From the NCBI GenBank assembly GCA_013215805.1, contig JABSQM010000014.1:186001-250000 (forward strand): DNA of 64,000 bases, read 5' to 3'. This DNA is from Piscirickettsiaceae bacterium (GTDB lineage Bacteria; Pseudomonadota; Gammaproteobacteria; Nitrosococcales; Methylophagaceae). The notes below the pieces were generated by a model. The model saw only the letters and a list, made by a program, of their open reading frames with translations. It was not told where the DNA came from and ran no database searches. This document shows positions 1 to 10,381 of the stretch, piece after piece (within the stretch, counting starts at the first letter, position 1; every line of letters begins with the position of its first letter). Made by a program: the position numbers and the translations under genes.

Positions 1-936
1 AAGAATTCTATGCCTTTGTTGTTTGACACAAGAATAAATTAATAAAACTAAAGGTATGTGCAACCATATGTTTTCGATGATCTGATTAGAGAGATGAAGA
101 CATTGCTTTTATTTTCATTAAACTAATGATTGACAGCATAGACATAGAATTAAAAAAATCATCCTTAATTGAAAATATTAATAGATAATCAGGTGAAGCA
201 TTTATACTCTAATATAAATAGCAATAATTAAAAATACATTCGGTAATCACAACATAGTAGTCATATTTATATTACTGTATTTCATAATTCCATGAAACCT
301 ATATTAATAGATATATGCTTTATTATAGATAGACCAATACAAGAACATATGTTATTTATATAATCAATGAATAATACCACCTGGACGTACGGCCGATTAT
401 TATCCCAATATTAGCATTAGATACTTAAAAGACCTTGCCCCCCCTACTCTAACTCATGACAAACAGTTCATTATAAAATATATATCTTTGCTATCTTCAT
501 CTATATAAAATACTGATAACTATAATTATCAATATAAGCCATATCTATCCTCTAATGGTCATCAGTTAGATTAACGAAATATCTCATTCATCATTTTACT
601 CCAGCCAATAAATATACCAACATCACATTAACTATATACATTAATAGTATTTAGTAAATAAAGATATATTCTACTATTTGGAAAATCAATCAAATTTTAG
701 CGCTAATAATTTTTTATACAAGGTGGAAATAACATTCATAATTAGTAGTATTTGTATACTTAGAATAATAGTAGTAGTAGAATGATGACAATGAATACCA
801 TTAGCCTAATCATATTCTTGGGCATGTACAAAATAATTTTGCATTAAAAATCAATACAGCAACTAAAACACGAACATATCATGCTAGTAATTAAGTAGAA
901 ACGTATTATCTCATTAATTCAGGTGCAATCCAACCC
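1..936. other. AT-rich spacer upstream of gshB
   Basis: I recognise no gene here. Stops are frequent in all frames. A slightly GC-richer patch at about 370-480 contains a C7 run (438-444) and a short open stretch, but no family can be assigned. The density of stops resembles the spacers elsewhere in the window that contain gene relics, so this may be an eroded gene, but that is inference. Confidence 0.4.
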
Positions 937-1887
937 ATGAGTCGACGAATTGGTATTGTGATGGATCCTATTCACGAGATCAACACAGAAAAAGACAGTA
1001 GCTTTGCCATGCTACTAGCTGCACAAGATAAAGACTGGTCCCTGTTTTATATGGAACAGCAAGATCTGTTTCTACATCAAGGTACAGCCTCAGCAGAAAT
1101 GAGACAACTGACTGTTACCGAAGATACTAATAATGATTGGTTTGAACTAAGTAATTCCCGGACACTAACACTAGCTACGCTAGATGTCATCCTAATGCGC
1201 AAAAACCCACCATTTAACATGGAATACATCTACAGTACATATTTATTGGAGCAAGCACAAGCTGAAGGCGTATTAGTAGTCAACCACCCGCAAAGCCTGC
1301 GTGATGCTAATGAAAAACTATATACAGCTTGGTTCCCACAATGTTGCCCACCAACCTTGGTAACTCATCACAATCATCTCATTCGCAATTTTCAACAAGA
1401 ACATAAAGATATTATTCTGAAACCACTTGATAGCATGGGTGGCACATCCATTTTTAGAATGAGATTAAATGATCCTAATATCAGTGTAATCATCGAAACC
1501 TTGACTGCGCACGGGCAAAAATCGGTTATGGCTCAAAAATATATTCCTGAAATAAAAAAAGGTGATAAACGTATTTTAATGGTTGATGGCAAACCAGTTC
1601 CTTATGCCTTAGCTCGTATCCCCGCTGAAGGAGAAACGCGTGGCAACCTGGCAGCAGGTGCTATTGCTGAAGGACGACCATTAACTAATCATGATTATTG
1701 GATATGCGAACAGGTAGGACCTACCTTGCATAAGAAAGAATTACTCTTTGTTGGTTTGGATGTAATTGGCGATTATTTAACCGAGATTAATGTAACAAGT
1801 CCCACCTGTATACGTGAGCTTGATAAACAATTCAACCTCAATATTGCTGGTGATATAATGAATAGTATAGAGCAGAAGCTATCATGA
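937..1887 (+). CDS. gshB: glutathione synthetase
   Basis: ATP-grasp ligase that joins gamma-glutamylcysteine and glycine to make glutathione in the cytosol. The 316 residues equal the length of the E. coli enzyme and align along the whole protein. The N-terminus has the family signature GIVMDP followed by KDSSFAML. The middle has NHPQSLRD-NEKL and the ATP-grasp segment ILKPLDSMGG. The C-terminal part has RGNLAAG and the metal/substrate end TEINVTSPTCIRE. The stop overlaps the start of apbE by four bases (ATGA), so the two are probably cotranslated. gshA is not in the window. With gloB, which acts on glutathione thioesters, this suggests a working glutathione system. Confidence 0.97.
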   Translation: MSRRIGIVMDPIHEINTEKDSSFAMLLAAQDKDWSLFYMEQQDLFLHQGTASAEMRQLTVTEDTNNDWFELSNSRTLTLATLDVILMRKNPPFNMEYIYSTYLLEQAQAEGVLVVNHPQSLRDANEKLYTAWFPQCCPPTLVTHHNHLIRNFQQEHKDIILKPLDSMGGTSIFRMRLNDPNISVIIETLTAHGQKSVMAQKYIPEIKKGDKRILMVDGKPVPYALARIPAEGETRGNLAAGAIAEGRPLTNHDYWICEQVGPTLHKKELLFVGLDVIGDYLTEINVTSPTCIRELDKQFNLNIAGDIMNSIEQKLS

Positions 1888-2939
1888 ATCTATCTAAAAT
1901 TTCTGTGACAATCACCCTCATCTCCTTAATAGCATGTAGTAATGAGCGTATACAACAGGCTAATTTTTATGCATTTGGTACTAGAATAAATATAAGTCTC
2001 TATGGTGTCACTAACGAAGATGCAACCAATGCAATTGCAATTGTAGAGGAGTATTTATCCCATGCAAACAAAATTTGGCATGTCTGGATGCCTAGTACCA
2101 TTACTGACATTAATACTGCAATAAAAAATAGCAAACTTATTATGATTAGCTTTAATGTTGAACAACTAATAAGTCAAGCACAAACTCTAGCAACTAACAG
2201 TCAAAATTTGTTCAACCCTGCAGCAGGTAGATTATTCGAGCTCTGGGGTTACCATGCAGATAACTGGTTCGAATCTCGACCACCGCCCAGTGAAGAATTG
2301 ATTAATAAATATCTTAATATCAATCCAACTATGGAAGACATATCCATTGATTACGGCATCCTAAGTAGTAATAATACCGGAGTTAAATTGGGATTTGGTG
2401 GCTTGGCTAAGGGGTATATTATTGATATAGCAATTTCTGCTTTACAAAGCAAAGGCATAAGAGACGCTATCATAAATATAGGTGGTGATTTACGGGTGAT
2501 TGGAGCACATGGCAAGCACCAATGGATCGCTGGTATTCGCCATCCACGTAAAGACGGAATACTTGCATCAGTAGTAATGAATGATGATGAGAGCGTTTTC
2601 AGTTCTGGAGATTACGAGCGCTACTTTGAATATAAGAATATACCCTATCCACATCTTTTTGATCCAAGGACAGGCTATCCCGCCAAAGACACTACATCAG
2701 TGACAGTATTACATAATAATGCCGCTCAAGCTGATGCTGCGGCAACCGCATTATTTGTTGCGGGAAGATACTGGCCCGCTATTGCTGCAAAAATGGAAAT
2801 AAAGCATGTTATGGTAGTGCGACTAGATGGTCGAATTGAACTTAGCAAAGAAATGATGAAACGTGTCAATTTGATCAATAAAAAAGAAGCGCCAATAATG
2901 CGTGAAATAATACAAATATTAAAACCAATATCACCGTAA
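1884..2939 (+). CDS. apbE: FAD:protein FMN transferase, lipoprotein
   Basis: ApbE family. It attaches FMN from FAD covalently to threonines of periplasmic or membrane flavoproteins such as NqrB/NqrC or RnfD/RnfG. The 351-residue product starts with a lipoprotein signal peptide whose lipobox ends LIAC, Cys18 being the predicted lipidated residue. Family motifs follow in order: GFGGLAKGYIID near residue 175 (usual form DLGGIAKGY), NIGGDLRVIG near 200, DPRTGYPA near 265 and ADAAATALFVAG near 288. The start overlaps the gshB stop (ATGA), so it is probably translationally coupled to gshB. No NQR or RNF target gene lies in the window. The pairing with gshB is not one I know as standard. Confidence 0.95.
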   Translation: MNLSKISVTITLISLIACSNERIQQANFYAFGTRINISLYGVTNEDATNAIAIVEEYLSHANKIWHVWMPSTITDINTAIKNSKLIMISFNVEQLISQAQTLATNSQNLFNPAAGRLFELWGYHADNWFESRPPPSEELINKYLNINPTMEDISIDYGILSSNNTGVKLGFGGLAKGYIIDIAISALQSKGIRDAIINIGGDLRVIGAHGKHQWIAGIRHPRKDGILASVVMNDDESVFSSGDYERYFEYKNIPYPHLFDPRTGYPAKDTTSVTVLHNNAAQADAAATALFVAGRYWPAIAAKMEIKHVMVVRLDGRIELSKEMMKRVNLINKKEAPIMREIIQILKPISP

Positions 2940-3519
2940 TTTCCTAAAATATACTATTGACAATTCTACTTACCGCAAATTATGTTGATATCTTACAGAC
3001 CTTATTAAAGCTTTAAGTACCCGCCCTCATAAAAATAAATAGAATGATCCAAAGCCCTAATAATCTCGATCAATTAATTACCTGCCTAATCACTATCTAT
3101 ATTCATCCAATAAATGAAATCGAGGTCATTACAATTATGATAAACCTCAATTTATCTACATGGCTTAACCAGCTATATTATTGAACTAAATATCTGTTTA
3201 CTATATATTCATTATTTATAAAGTAGAAAAAATAATGAGGCATATTCCATTGTGAAAGTTGATGTAATTTATTCTTATAATTAACTCAGTAAATAAATGT
3301 CATAGCTATGACCCATTAACGAACATAACTACAAGCCAACGTCATCCCTCAATTTAAAACAAGAATGCACAAAATATATAGATAGTTAATAGGAAAACTG
3401 GTCGTTACACATAAACAAAAGTCATAAAATAAAATTAATTAATTAATAAAATTATTATCAAACTACCCACAGCCATATAGTCCGATAACTCAGAGTATCG
3501 TCATTATAGCAATAATAGA
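2940..3519. other. AT-rich spacer after apbE
   Basis: Nothing recognisable between the apbE stop and the first traceable uvrA remnant. It may include the most decayed 3' end of uvrA, but I can no longer align it. Confidence 0.4.
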
Positions 3520-4915
3520 AAGATAATTAATCTTAGTCGATTGCTTTAATAATATTGATTATATTTAACCGCCATAAAAACATTACTGCTCATACGTAAG
3601 AAATGCAATCACTTTGGTAATCTCTACATGTCAAAAAATGTAATGCCGTAGTAGGCTCATCTAGAATATATAAGGTTATTACAATATTAGATTTTGATGA
3701 TTTTCTTGCTAACATCATCTTTTGCGCCTCTCCTCCAAAAAGGGTATAATCACTGCGAGCTAATATCAAGGATATAAGACCAACATCAATTAAAGAGTAC
3801 ATAGTTTCTCTGTTTCTGAAATAATTTTTGAAGTGATATCACCTATTGAACACCATAATCAATACAATTAAAGATAATCTTTAACACACACTGCCATATA
3901 ATATCAATTGTTTTATACTCTCTTGCAATTAATTAAAGGCAAATCCCTGAATTCAATTATAATAATTAGCTAAGGACAACATGAATGAATGACAATAGAT
4001 GTACAACGACCCCAATCATGGACCGCGCCATAAGGTAAACTTATTTTAAAATGTACTACCATGAGCTATAAATCGATTAATAATTGGCCATTTAAGAAAT
4101 CACCAGCACTACGAACACTGTAGAATGATTAAATGAGGAAATTATAGATTAAAAAATCGATCATTGTTTCACCAAATTTGGAACATGAACAACTAGCAAA
4201 AAATAGGGATAGATTAACTAAGTCATGTTCCACCACTACGCGTGCAATATCTCTTGCTACATTCAATGATATTTATACTTATTTTTTAAATGCTGCCACA
4301 AATATTCACGCACTATATATCAATCGATAGCCACCTCAATAGTATGATTGTATCTAATTCTAGCTTAGATAGATTATTCAATCTCAAATGATCATGCCAT
4401 TAATAAATACACGTACAAGGACCTTTGCGCCCAAATCATATAAAATATATCTATAAACACTTCTGCCACCTTGTACTACTAGTGCTAATAACATCACACA
4501 CTTATCTTCTAATATTCCATAAATTAATATATCATTTAATAAATTCTTTGGACAAACAAAAGTTGATCATGAATAAAAAAAAGCACAGATTTGCAGCGTA
4601 GAGAGTAATAAAATTTCGAACAATCATAAATATCCGTGATCATACCCACAGTAGATCGTAACTTATCAAATGTTAATCTTTATTCAATTGAAATTATCAA
4701 TAATTAATGCCCCATATGATCCATGTCTAACTTTTAATTATTGGCAGAATTGACAAGCATAGATCAATAAAAATTTAATATCACGACTTCGACTCTTGGC
4801 ATGCAAAATATTAAAAAGTAAGCGATAACTCGCCCGAACCTGATAACCTAGTAGTAACAATTAAAATATCTTAAAACAAATTTAAATTAAAATTAATAAA
4901 ATTATGTGAACGTGC
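3520..4915 (-). pseudogene. uvrA: decayed uvrA (excinuclease ABC subunit A)
   Basis: Translating the minus strand across frames recovers UvrA pieces in the correct order. About 4860-4790 gives a ruined Walker A, RLSGSGELSL for GLSGSGKSSL, with the Lys lost. About 4760-4600 gives the ACQF, ISIE, then LRSTVGMITDIYD segment. About 4370-4090 gives HTIEVAID..VRE, then a FASCSCSKFGETM-like zinc-finger region. About 4020-3880 gives GAVHDWGR and FMLSLANYY...LILYGS. After an apparent deletion of several hundred codons, 3830-3590 carries the C-terminal ABC signature TLFGGEAQ..MLAR and Walker B TLYILDEPTTALHF, then frameshifts to LHFLR. Many stops and shifts interrupt it. Divergent placement before an MFS gene matches Pseudomonas (uvrA / MFS / ssb). 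Nucleotide-excision repair is presumably lost. Confidence 0.9.
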
Positions 4916-4992
4916 ACCATGCATACTTATATTTTTCATACAGCACATATCTCATTGAATCATTTATCTAATTAATAGGCTATTATTTTATT

Positions 4993-6402
4993 ATGACTAA
5001 AAAACAGCAGCATCGTTATCCAATGACCCCGATGGAAAAGCGCAGTACTGCCGGCTTATCCATAATATTTGGATTGCGCATGCTGGGATTATTCATGATA
5101 CTGCCTGTATTTTCTCTAGCTGCAAATCAATACACTGATGCTACTCCAATGTTAATTGGTTTGGCCATTGGGGCTTATGGACTGACTCAAGCCTTATTGC
5201 AGATTCCATTTGGAATGTTATCAGATCACATAGGACGAAAACATGTCATCACTATAGGCCTAATTATATTCACCGCTGGTAGTATAGTTGCCGCCAGCGC
5301 CAACTCAATATATATGGTTATTGCCGGTCGTTTATTACAAGGTAGCGGAGCTATTGCAGCAGCAATCATGGCCTTAACAGCAGATCTAACTGGTAATGAA
5401 CATCGCACCAAAGCAATGGCAGGCATTGGCATTAGCATAGGTATATCATTTGTGATTGCCTTAGCATCAGGACCTGCTTTAGAATATTGGATAGGCTTAT
5501 CAGGTATATTCTGGACTACGGCAATATTGTCATTGATTGGTATCGCAATTTTACATCTATACATACCTACACCCATAAGATATATTAATCATCGTGATAT
5601 TAAACCGATTCCACGACAATTTCCCAATGTATTTAAAAGTGCCGATATTATGCGCATAGTACTTAGTATTATGATCTTACATTGCCTCTTGACCACTAAT
5701 TTTTTTGCCCTACCCATTGCCTTGCAATACTATGCTGGTCTAGCTAGTCATCAACATGCCTCAGCATATCTACCAATTTTAATTATAGCCATGATTAGTA
5801 TAGTGCCGTTCATTCTAATTTCTGAAAAGTACCAAAAAATAAAATTGGTATTCTTGGGTGCCATCATAATATTGGCAATATCTCAATTAGGTTGGGCTAT
5901 TCTACCACATTCATTAGTTGCTTTATTAATAAGCATATGGCTATTCTTCACTGCTTTTAATATATTGGAAGCCAGCTTACCATCATTGATGTCTAAGCTT
6001 AGCCCGCTAAATAATAGAGGCACCTTCATGGGCATATATTCTACTGCCCAATTTATAGGGGCTTTTTTAGGCGGTGCCTTGGGTGGCTCAATGTACGCAC
6101 AGTTTAATGTATATGGTGTATTCACATCCGGATTCATCATAACATTATTATGGATTGCCATTATTATTCCGATTAAAGCTCCCAAACAATTAGGGAGTCG
6201 CATTATTAAGATCAATAATTTGACAGCTATTAATGCGAATGAAATTTCGCAACAACTTAATTCTATAGATGGTGTAGTTGAAGTTATTGTGGTGATCGAG
6301 GAGCAGCTAGCCCATATAAAATTTGAGACTGAACATATAAATATGGAATCTCTAAATATATTTAACACAAACTCTTTTGTTAAGATGAAAAAGCTAAATT
6401 AG
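4993..6402 (+). CDS. MFS transporter with C-terminal YajR-type domain
   Basis: Inner-membrane major facilitator superfamily protein, 469 residues, about 12 hydrophobic segments between residues 20 and 395. The motif-A loop after TM2 reads GMLSDHIGRK. After the last helix (about residue 400 on) comes a small soluble domain containing SQQLNSIDGVVEVIVV, which resembles the ferredoxin-like C-terminal domain of E. coli YajR. Substrate unknown. In Pseudomonas the homologue lies between divergent uvrA and ssb. Here uvrA is a relic upstream and no ssb is seen in the 280 bases downstream. The reading frame is intact and free of damage, so the transporter has outlived its neighbours. Confidence 0.9.
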   Translation: MTKKQQHRYPMTPMEKRSTAGLSIIFGLRMLGLFMILPVFSLAANQYTDATPMLIGLAIGAYGLTQALLQIPFGMLSDHIGRKHVITIGLIIFTAGSIVAASANSIYMVIAGRLLQGSGAIAAAIMALTADLTGNEHRTKAMAGIGISIGISFVIALASGPALEYWIGLSGIFWTTAILSLIGIAILHLYIPTPIRYINHRDIKPIPRQFPNVFKSADIMRIVLSIMILHCLLTTNFFALPIALQYYAGLASHQHASAYLPILIIAMISIVPFILISEKYQKIKLVFLGAIIILAISQLGWAILPHSLVALLISIWLFFTAFNILEASLPSLMSKLSPLNNRGTFMGIYSTAQFIGAFLGGALGGSMYAQFNVYGVFTSGFIITLLWIAIIIPIKAPKQLGSRIIKINNLTAINANEISQQLNSIDGVVEVIVVIEEQLAHIKFETEHINMESLNIFNTNSFVKMKKLN

Positions 6403-6681
6403 GATATATTTTAAATTAGGTCACCATCCTAAAAAATACTCATAAAATATACTATCTTTTATTATAATATAAGACTTGAATGCACTATGAAAATAGTAAA
6501 AGTGACAAAGAACACAGATAAGATATGCTCGAATCGCATATATATTTGATAAAATAGAAAACCAATTATCAATTGCACACCACTTAGCTATGGGTATTAA
6601 TATTTAATAAAGACAACAATATCAAATTTCAACCTATCTTCACCAACCCAATATATATGCTATTCTTCAAACCAAGTGGCT

Positions 6682-7413
6682 CTATTGAGCTTTAATCATC
6701 CTACCATTGATAAACAAACTGTCATCACCCATTAGATAGACATAATTAGAGACAACATCCTCAGAAGCAAGCAAGCCCCAGGGATCAACAGCCGGATATG
6801 TCTGAACATGAAGTTTTGTCCTCACTGTACCTGGATCAATACAGTTCACTCGAATACAACCTCCACTCTCCAATTCATCGGCTAATTGATTGCTTAAAGC
6901 TGCAATTCCAGCCTTGCTAATTCCATAACCAGCCCAATAAGCCTTATTATTATGATTATCAGTAGTAAAAATAATTGATGATTTATCAGATTTTTCCATC
7001 AATGATAGACATGAGCGAGTTAGGAAATAAGTTGAAATCAAATTGATGTGAATGGTTGCTAACCAAATCAGGGGATCCTGATATTGAACTGGAGCTAATT
7101 GGCCGATGCTAGCAGCACAATGAGCTAGGCCATCAAGATGGTTTAATTTATCATAAATTCTGGTTACGAGCATATCATAATCATCGATCGAGGCTCCTCC
7201 AAAATTCAAGGGATAAATGGCAGGTGTTGGACCGCCTGAACCAATAATTTCATCGTATACTTGCTCAAGATCGGAGATATTTTTATCAAGCAGGATAACT
7301 GTAGCTCCATGAATAGCATAACTTTTAGCAACAGCAGCACCAATGCAACTACCGGCTCCAGTAACAAGAATAACTCTATCCTTTAGAAGGTCTGTAGTAG
7401 CAGTGTAATTCAT
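6682..7413 (-). CDS. yciK: YciK-like short-chain dehydrogenase, worn active site
   Basis: A 243-residue Rossmann-fold SDR that aligns along its length with E. coli YciK (start LLKDRVILVTGA, centre LDGLAHCAA, end NCIDPGTVRTKL and YLMGDDS). Physiological substrate unknown. Three hallmark motifs have drifted: the cofactor loop reads TGAGSCIG instead of TGASDGIG; the NAG motif after the fourth strand reads CAA; and the catalytic serine stretch (FTSSS in YciK) reads FTTDN with about two residues missing, although the YxxxK pair (YGISK) is present. It may bind nucleotide without normal catalysis or be an early casualty of erosion. The frame is open end to end. Confidence 0.8.
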   Translation of the reverse strand: MNYTATTDLLKDRVILVTGAGSCIGAAVAKSYAIHGATVILLDKNISDLEQVYDEIIGSGGPTPAIYPLNFGGASIDDYDMLVTRIYDKLNHLDGLAHCAASIGQLAPVQYQDPLIWLATIHINLISTYFLTRSCLSLMEKSDKSSIIFTTDNHNNKAYWAGYGISKAGIAALSNQLADELESGGCIRVNCIDPGTVRTKLHVQTYPAVDPWGLLASEDVVSNYVYLMGDDSLFINGRMIKAQ

Positions 7414-8184
7414 TTAGATGGTTGTACCAAGTTTAACTAAAGACGACTTTATACTATACAGTATACAATAGGTTCAAAGTGATTGACCTATTGACAGAAA
7501 CCATAATTTAACTGAAACTATTCTTACCCAATAATCTAATATTAGCTTTCTTAAAATACCTGTCTCAACATCGATAGCATTATACAACTATAATTACGAT
7601 AATTGAAATTAGTATAGGTTGTGTCACAGGCGACTACTATTACTACAACCAATCATAAGTTGAAGCTAATAATAAGAATAAAAATAACTAAACGTGCACA
7701 ATCAAGCATATATGACTTTATGATAATAAAAATAATAGCCTATTAATTACAACAGTGATTAAACGATGATATCGATAATGATCGATTCCTATCAACTGCA
7801 ATTACTTCCTAGTTTATACTATTTATTATTGCTCCTTAAGGCGTTCCATTAAGAAATGGATTAATCACGTTAATATCGATCATAACTACAATCTTCCTAT
7901 ATTTCATAGATATTATAGCTTACAAGTAAAATCCAGATCATATACTGAATGATAGAAGTGATAATAACCGATCAAAGACTGATCTTCACCAAATAATATC
8001 ACAAATTTATTATTTTATATTTGCTTATAATTACCAATCATATTGATATATGTCAAGCGATTAAATTTTTAGCTATCAAACATCCATTAAATAAATTAAT
8101 AACACCAATTTCATCAACCATAATCAAAATTGTCATACTCCTTGAAAACACATACATTTTTTCCTGCCTATTTATCCGCCACGA
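7414..8184. other. spacer between yciK and the synthase relic
   Basis: No gene recognised. In Pseudomonas mupP and ubiG precede yciK on the same strand. I looked for an HAD or methyltransferase signature on the minus strand and found none. Confidence 0.35.
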
Positions 8185-8955
8185 TAGCTATAATTTTTGA
8201 TCTAGGTTAATAAAACCATAGTGTTGCATCACTTTATAACCATCTGCTTCAATCCCATTCAGGATAGCATCATGGATGGCTGCTATGTCCGACCCAGCAC
8301 GTCAAGTATGGCAATCACATTTAGAAGGCACTTCTCCTCATTGTAGGTAATAATTTTTAGCCCTATCAGACTGATATTTTAATAATTTTATAAGTTCAAA
8401 ACTAAATTCAAGATCAAGTAAATCCTTGATTTTCATATGAAGTCGCGTTAATTTATACTACAGTAGATATATGAGACCTCGCTCAGCATCCTTACGAACA
8501 TTGCAAATAATATTAATGAATTTCAGAGCTATACCTAATTTTAGGAGTATTGTCATGTAGATCTATTTTGATAACATAAGATTGCAGAAAATAGTAAGGC
8601 TCGCTACACTCGTAGTTAGGTAACAATGCAAAGATCCTTTTGTAAGAGAATGATAAATAAATTGGTCCAGATCCATTGCGATACCATCAACAATTTTCAT
8701 AGAATATCCTTCGTGCGAATTAAAGCTATTAATCGCCCTCCATAAAACCTTACTAACAGGATGTATCGCAGCTCTCTTGAATAGGAAGATCCTATAACAT
8801 CACTAATCTAATGTTTTAAGGCAAAAAATTATCATCTATCTCGTCAAGAATATCATCTAACCCACGATAAAAAGCATATAAATAAACAATAGTTCAGCAT
8901 TATTATTCCGATAAAAGCAAAGTCTATAATAAATACTAGATCAACTTTTCATGGC
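8185..8955 (-). pseudogene. decayed squalene/phytoene synthase (HpnD-type)
   Basis: Minus-strand translation across frames gives a trans-isoprenyl head-to-head synthase in order. Near 8940-8900 is a SIYYRLCFY segment (family S-FYY). At about 8876-8835 is the first aspartate motif RGLDDILDEIDD. At about 8755-8660 is RAINSF followed by KIVDGIAMDLDQF, and at about 8530-8460 is INIICNVRKDAERGLIYLL (second motif, consensus NI-RDV-EDA-RGR-YLP). Then come YQSDRAKNYY near 8370 and AIHDAILNGIEADGYKVM near 8270-8215. Several stops and frame changes break it, and the second motif has lost its first aspartate. The living enzyme would make phytoene or (pre)squalene diphosphate from C15/C20 diphosphates, as in hopanoid or carotenoid synthesis. 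ispB lies just upstream on the same strand. Confidence 0.85.
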
Positions 8956-9288
8956 CTTATAATGACGATATTAATTAGGTGCCATCACCCTGATCTATGA
9001 ATCATCATATACAACGTTTAAAAATATAATTTATATATTTTCAATATATACCTCTGATTTTCATCATGGATGACCAATAATTTATAAATTTTTGCATAAC
9101 CTATTATTTATGATAAGACACGATAATCTGGACAATTGAACCTCTTATTACACCTCATACCTCCGACAATTTAATATCCATAATCATTTAATTCATACAT
9201 ATATATTTGTAGTAAAATTATTTCAGTGAATAATCTGACAGACATAATCATAAAGTCATAAATTAATAATCAAGTAATTGCAAATATA
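8956..9288. other. spacer downstream of ispB
   Basis: About 330 AT-rich bases between the synthase relic and the ispB stop. No gene or convincing terminator seen. Confidence 0.4.
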
Positions 9289-10257
9289 TTAATAGGTTCG
9301 TTTTATAGAAAAATCGGCTAATTTCAATAAAGCATCTTTATAAATTGAGTCAACAATGACAGACAATGCAGCTTTGGCATTATTTACTTCCCGCTCTGCT
9401 ACTTGCAATGTATATTCGACTGCACCAGTCTGATGAATGATGGCAATAACTTGATCGATCTTATCGCGTTGTCCCTCTTTAATAGCAGTACGAATAATAT
9501 GAACCTGATCCTTGACACCATGCTGCATAGCATATATTAGAGGCAGTGTAGGCTTACCTTCAGATAGATCATCTCCAATATTCTTACCTATAGATTTACT
9601 GGAAATATCATAATCTAATAAATCATCCATTAATTGAAAGGCACTACCCACATGCATTGAATATTTAGTAATGGCTGTTTCGATATCAGCCGAGGAATTC
9701 GTAATTACAGCACCTAACCGACCCGCAGCTTCGAATAATTTAGCCGTCTTATGATGAATAACTTCCAAATAACGCGCTTCAGTGGTGTCAGCATCATGAC
9801 AGTTAAGCAATTGAAGAACCTCCCCTTCGGCGATAACATTGGTAGTATGGGACAGGATTCTCATTAATTGCATTGAATTCATTTCCACCATCATCTCAAA
9901 TGAACGGGTGTAAAGAAAATCACCTACTAATACACTAGCCTCGTTACCCCATAAATTATTAGCCGTTTCACGACCACGGCGCATGTCAGAGTTATCAACA
10001 ACATCATCATGCAATAGAGTCGCAGTATGAATAAATTCAATAATGGTAGCTAAATTAATATGATAATTTCCTTGGTATCCACAAGCACGAGCACATAATA
10101 TGGATAATGTAGGCCGTAAACGCTTTCCACCACCATTAATGATATAACGTCCTAATTGATTGATTAACACTACTTCAGATTGCAACCGCTCCTGAATCAT
10201 TGTGTTAACTGATACCATATCTCTTTCAATTAAAGTATGAATGGATTTAATATCCAC
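9289..10257 (-). CDS. ispB: all-trans polyprenyl (octaprenyl) diphosphate synthase
   Basis: Builds the long prenyl tail of ubiquinone or menaquinone by adding isopentenyl diphosphate to farnesyl diphosphate. The 322 residues have the family layout: GGGKRLRP near residue 43, first aspartate-rich motif LLHDDVVDNSDMRRG near 82-96, VGDFLYTRSFE, HHKTAKLF, and second motif LMDDLLDYD near 208. The tail length cannot be read reliably from the sequence. It is divergent from rplU with about 125 bases between, the standard gammaproteobacterial arrangement. Its allylic substrate would come from IspA, encoded near 57 kb. Confidence 0.96.
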   Translation of the reverse strand: MDIKSIHTLIERDMVSVNTMIQERLQSEVVLINQLGRYIINGGGKRLRPTLSILCARACGYQGNYHINLATIIEFIHTATLLHDDVVDNSDMRRGRETANNLWGNEASVLVGDFLYTRSFEMMVEMNSMQLMRILSHTTNVIAEGEVLQLLNCHDADTTEARYLEVIHHKTAKLFEAAGRLGAVITNSSADIETAITKYSMHVGSAFQLMDDLLDYDISSKSIGKNIGDDLSEGKPTLPLIYAMQHGVKDQVHIIRTAIKEGQRDKIDQVIAIIHQTGAVEYTLQVAEREVNNAKAALSVIVDSIYKDALLKLADFSIKRTY

Positions 10258-10273
10258 GTATTTAATATCTACC

Positions 10274-10302
10274 TATAATTGCTGTTTTTAAAATGGTATA
10301 CT
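10274..10302 (+). promoter_or_regulatory. possible -10 boxes of the rplU operon
   Basis: The ispB-rplU intergenic strip holds a perfect TATAAT (10274-10279) and a TATACT (10297-10302) about 80-105 bases before rplU. Neither has a good -35 at 17 bases, and in so AT-rich a sequence such boxes arise by chance. Confidence 0.25.
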
Positions 10303-10381
10303 TTCTCATGCAAAATAATAGATCGCAAATACAATTAAAATATTTGCTTTCTTATCAAGAATTAAATTATTGGGGCAAACT

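Noticed and set aside
3590-3802. A 70-codon frame that could pass as a small ABC-type protein
   Set aside because: It is the surviving C-terminal piece of the decayed uvrA and is continuous with relics on both sides.
5883-6368. 161-codon minus frame opposite the MFS gene
   Set aside because: Antisense shadow of a gene with clear family motifs; no own start signal or homology.
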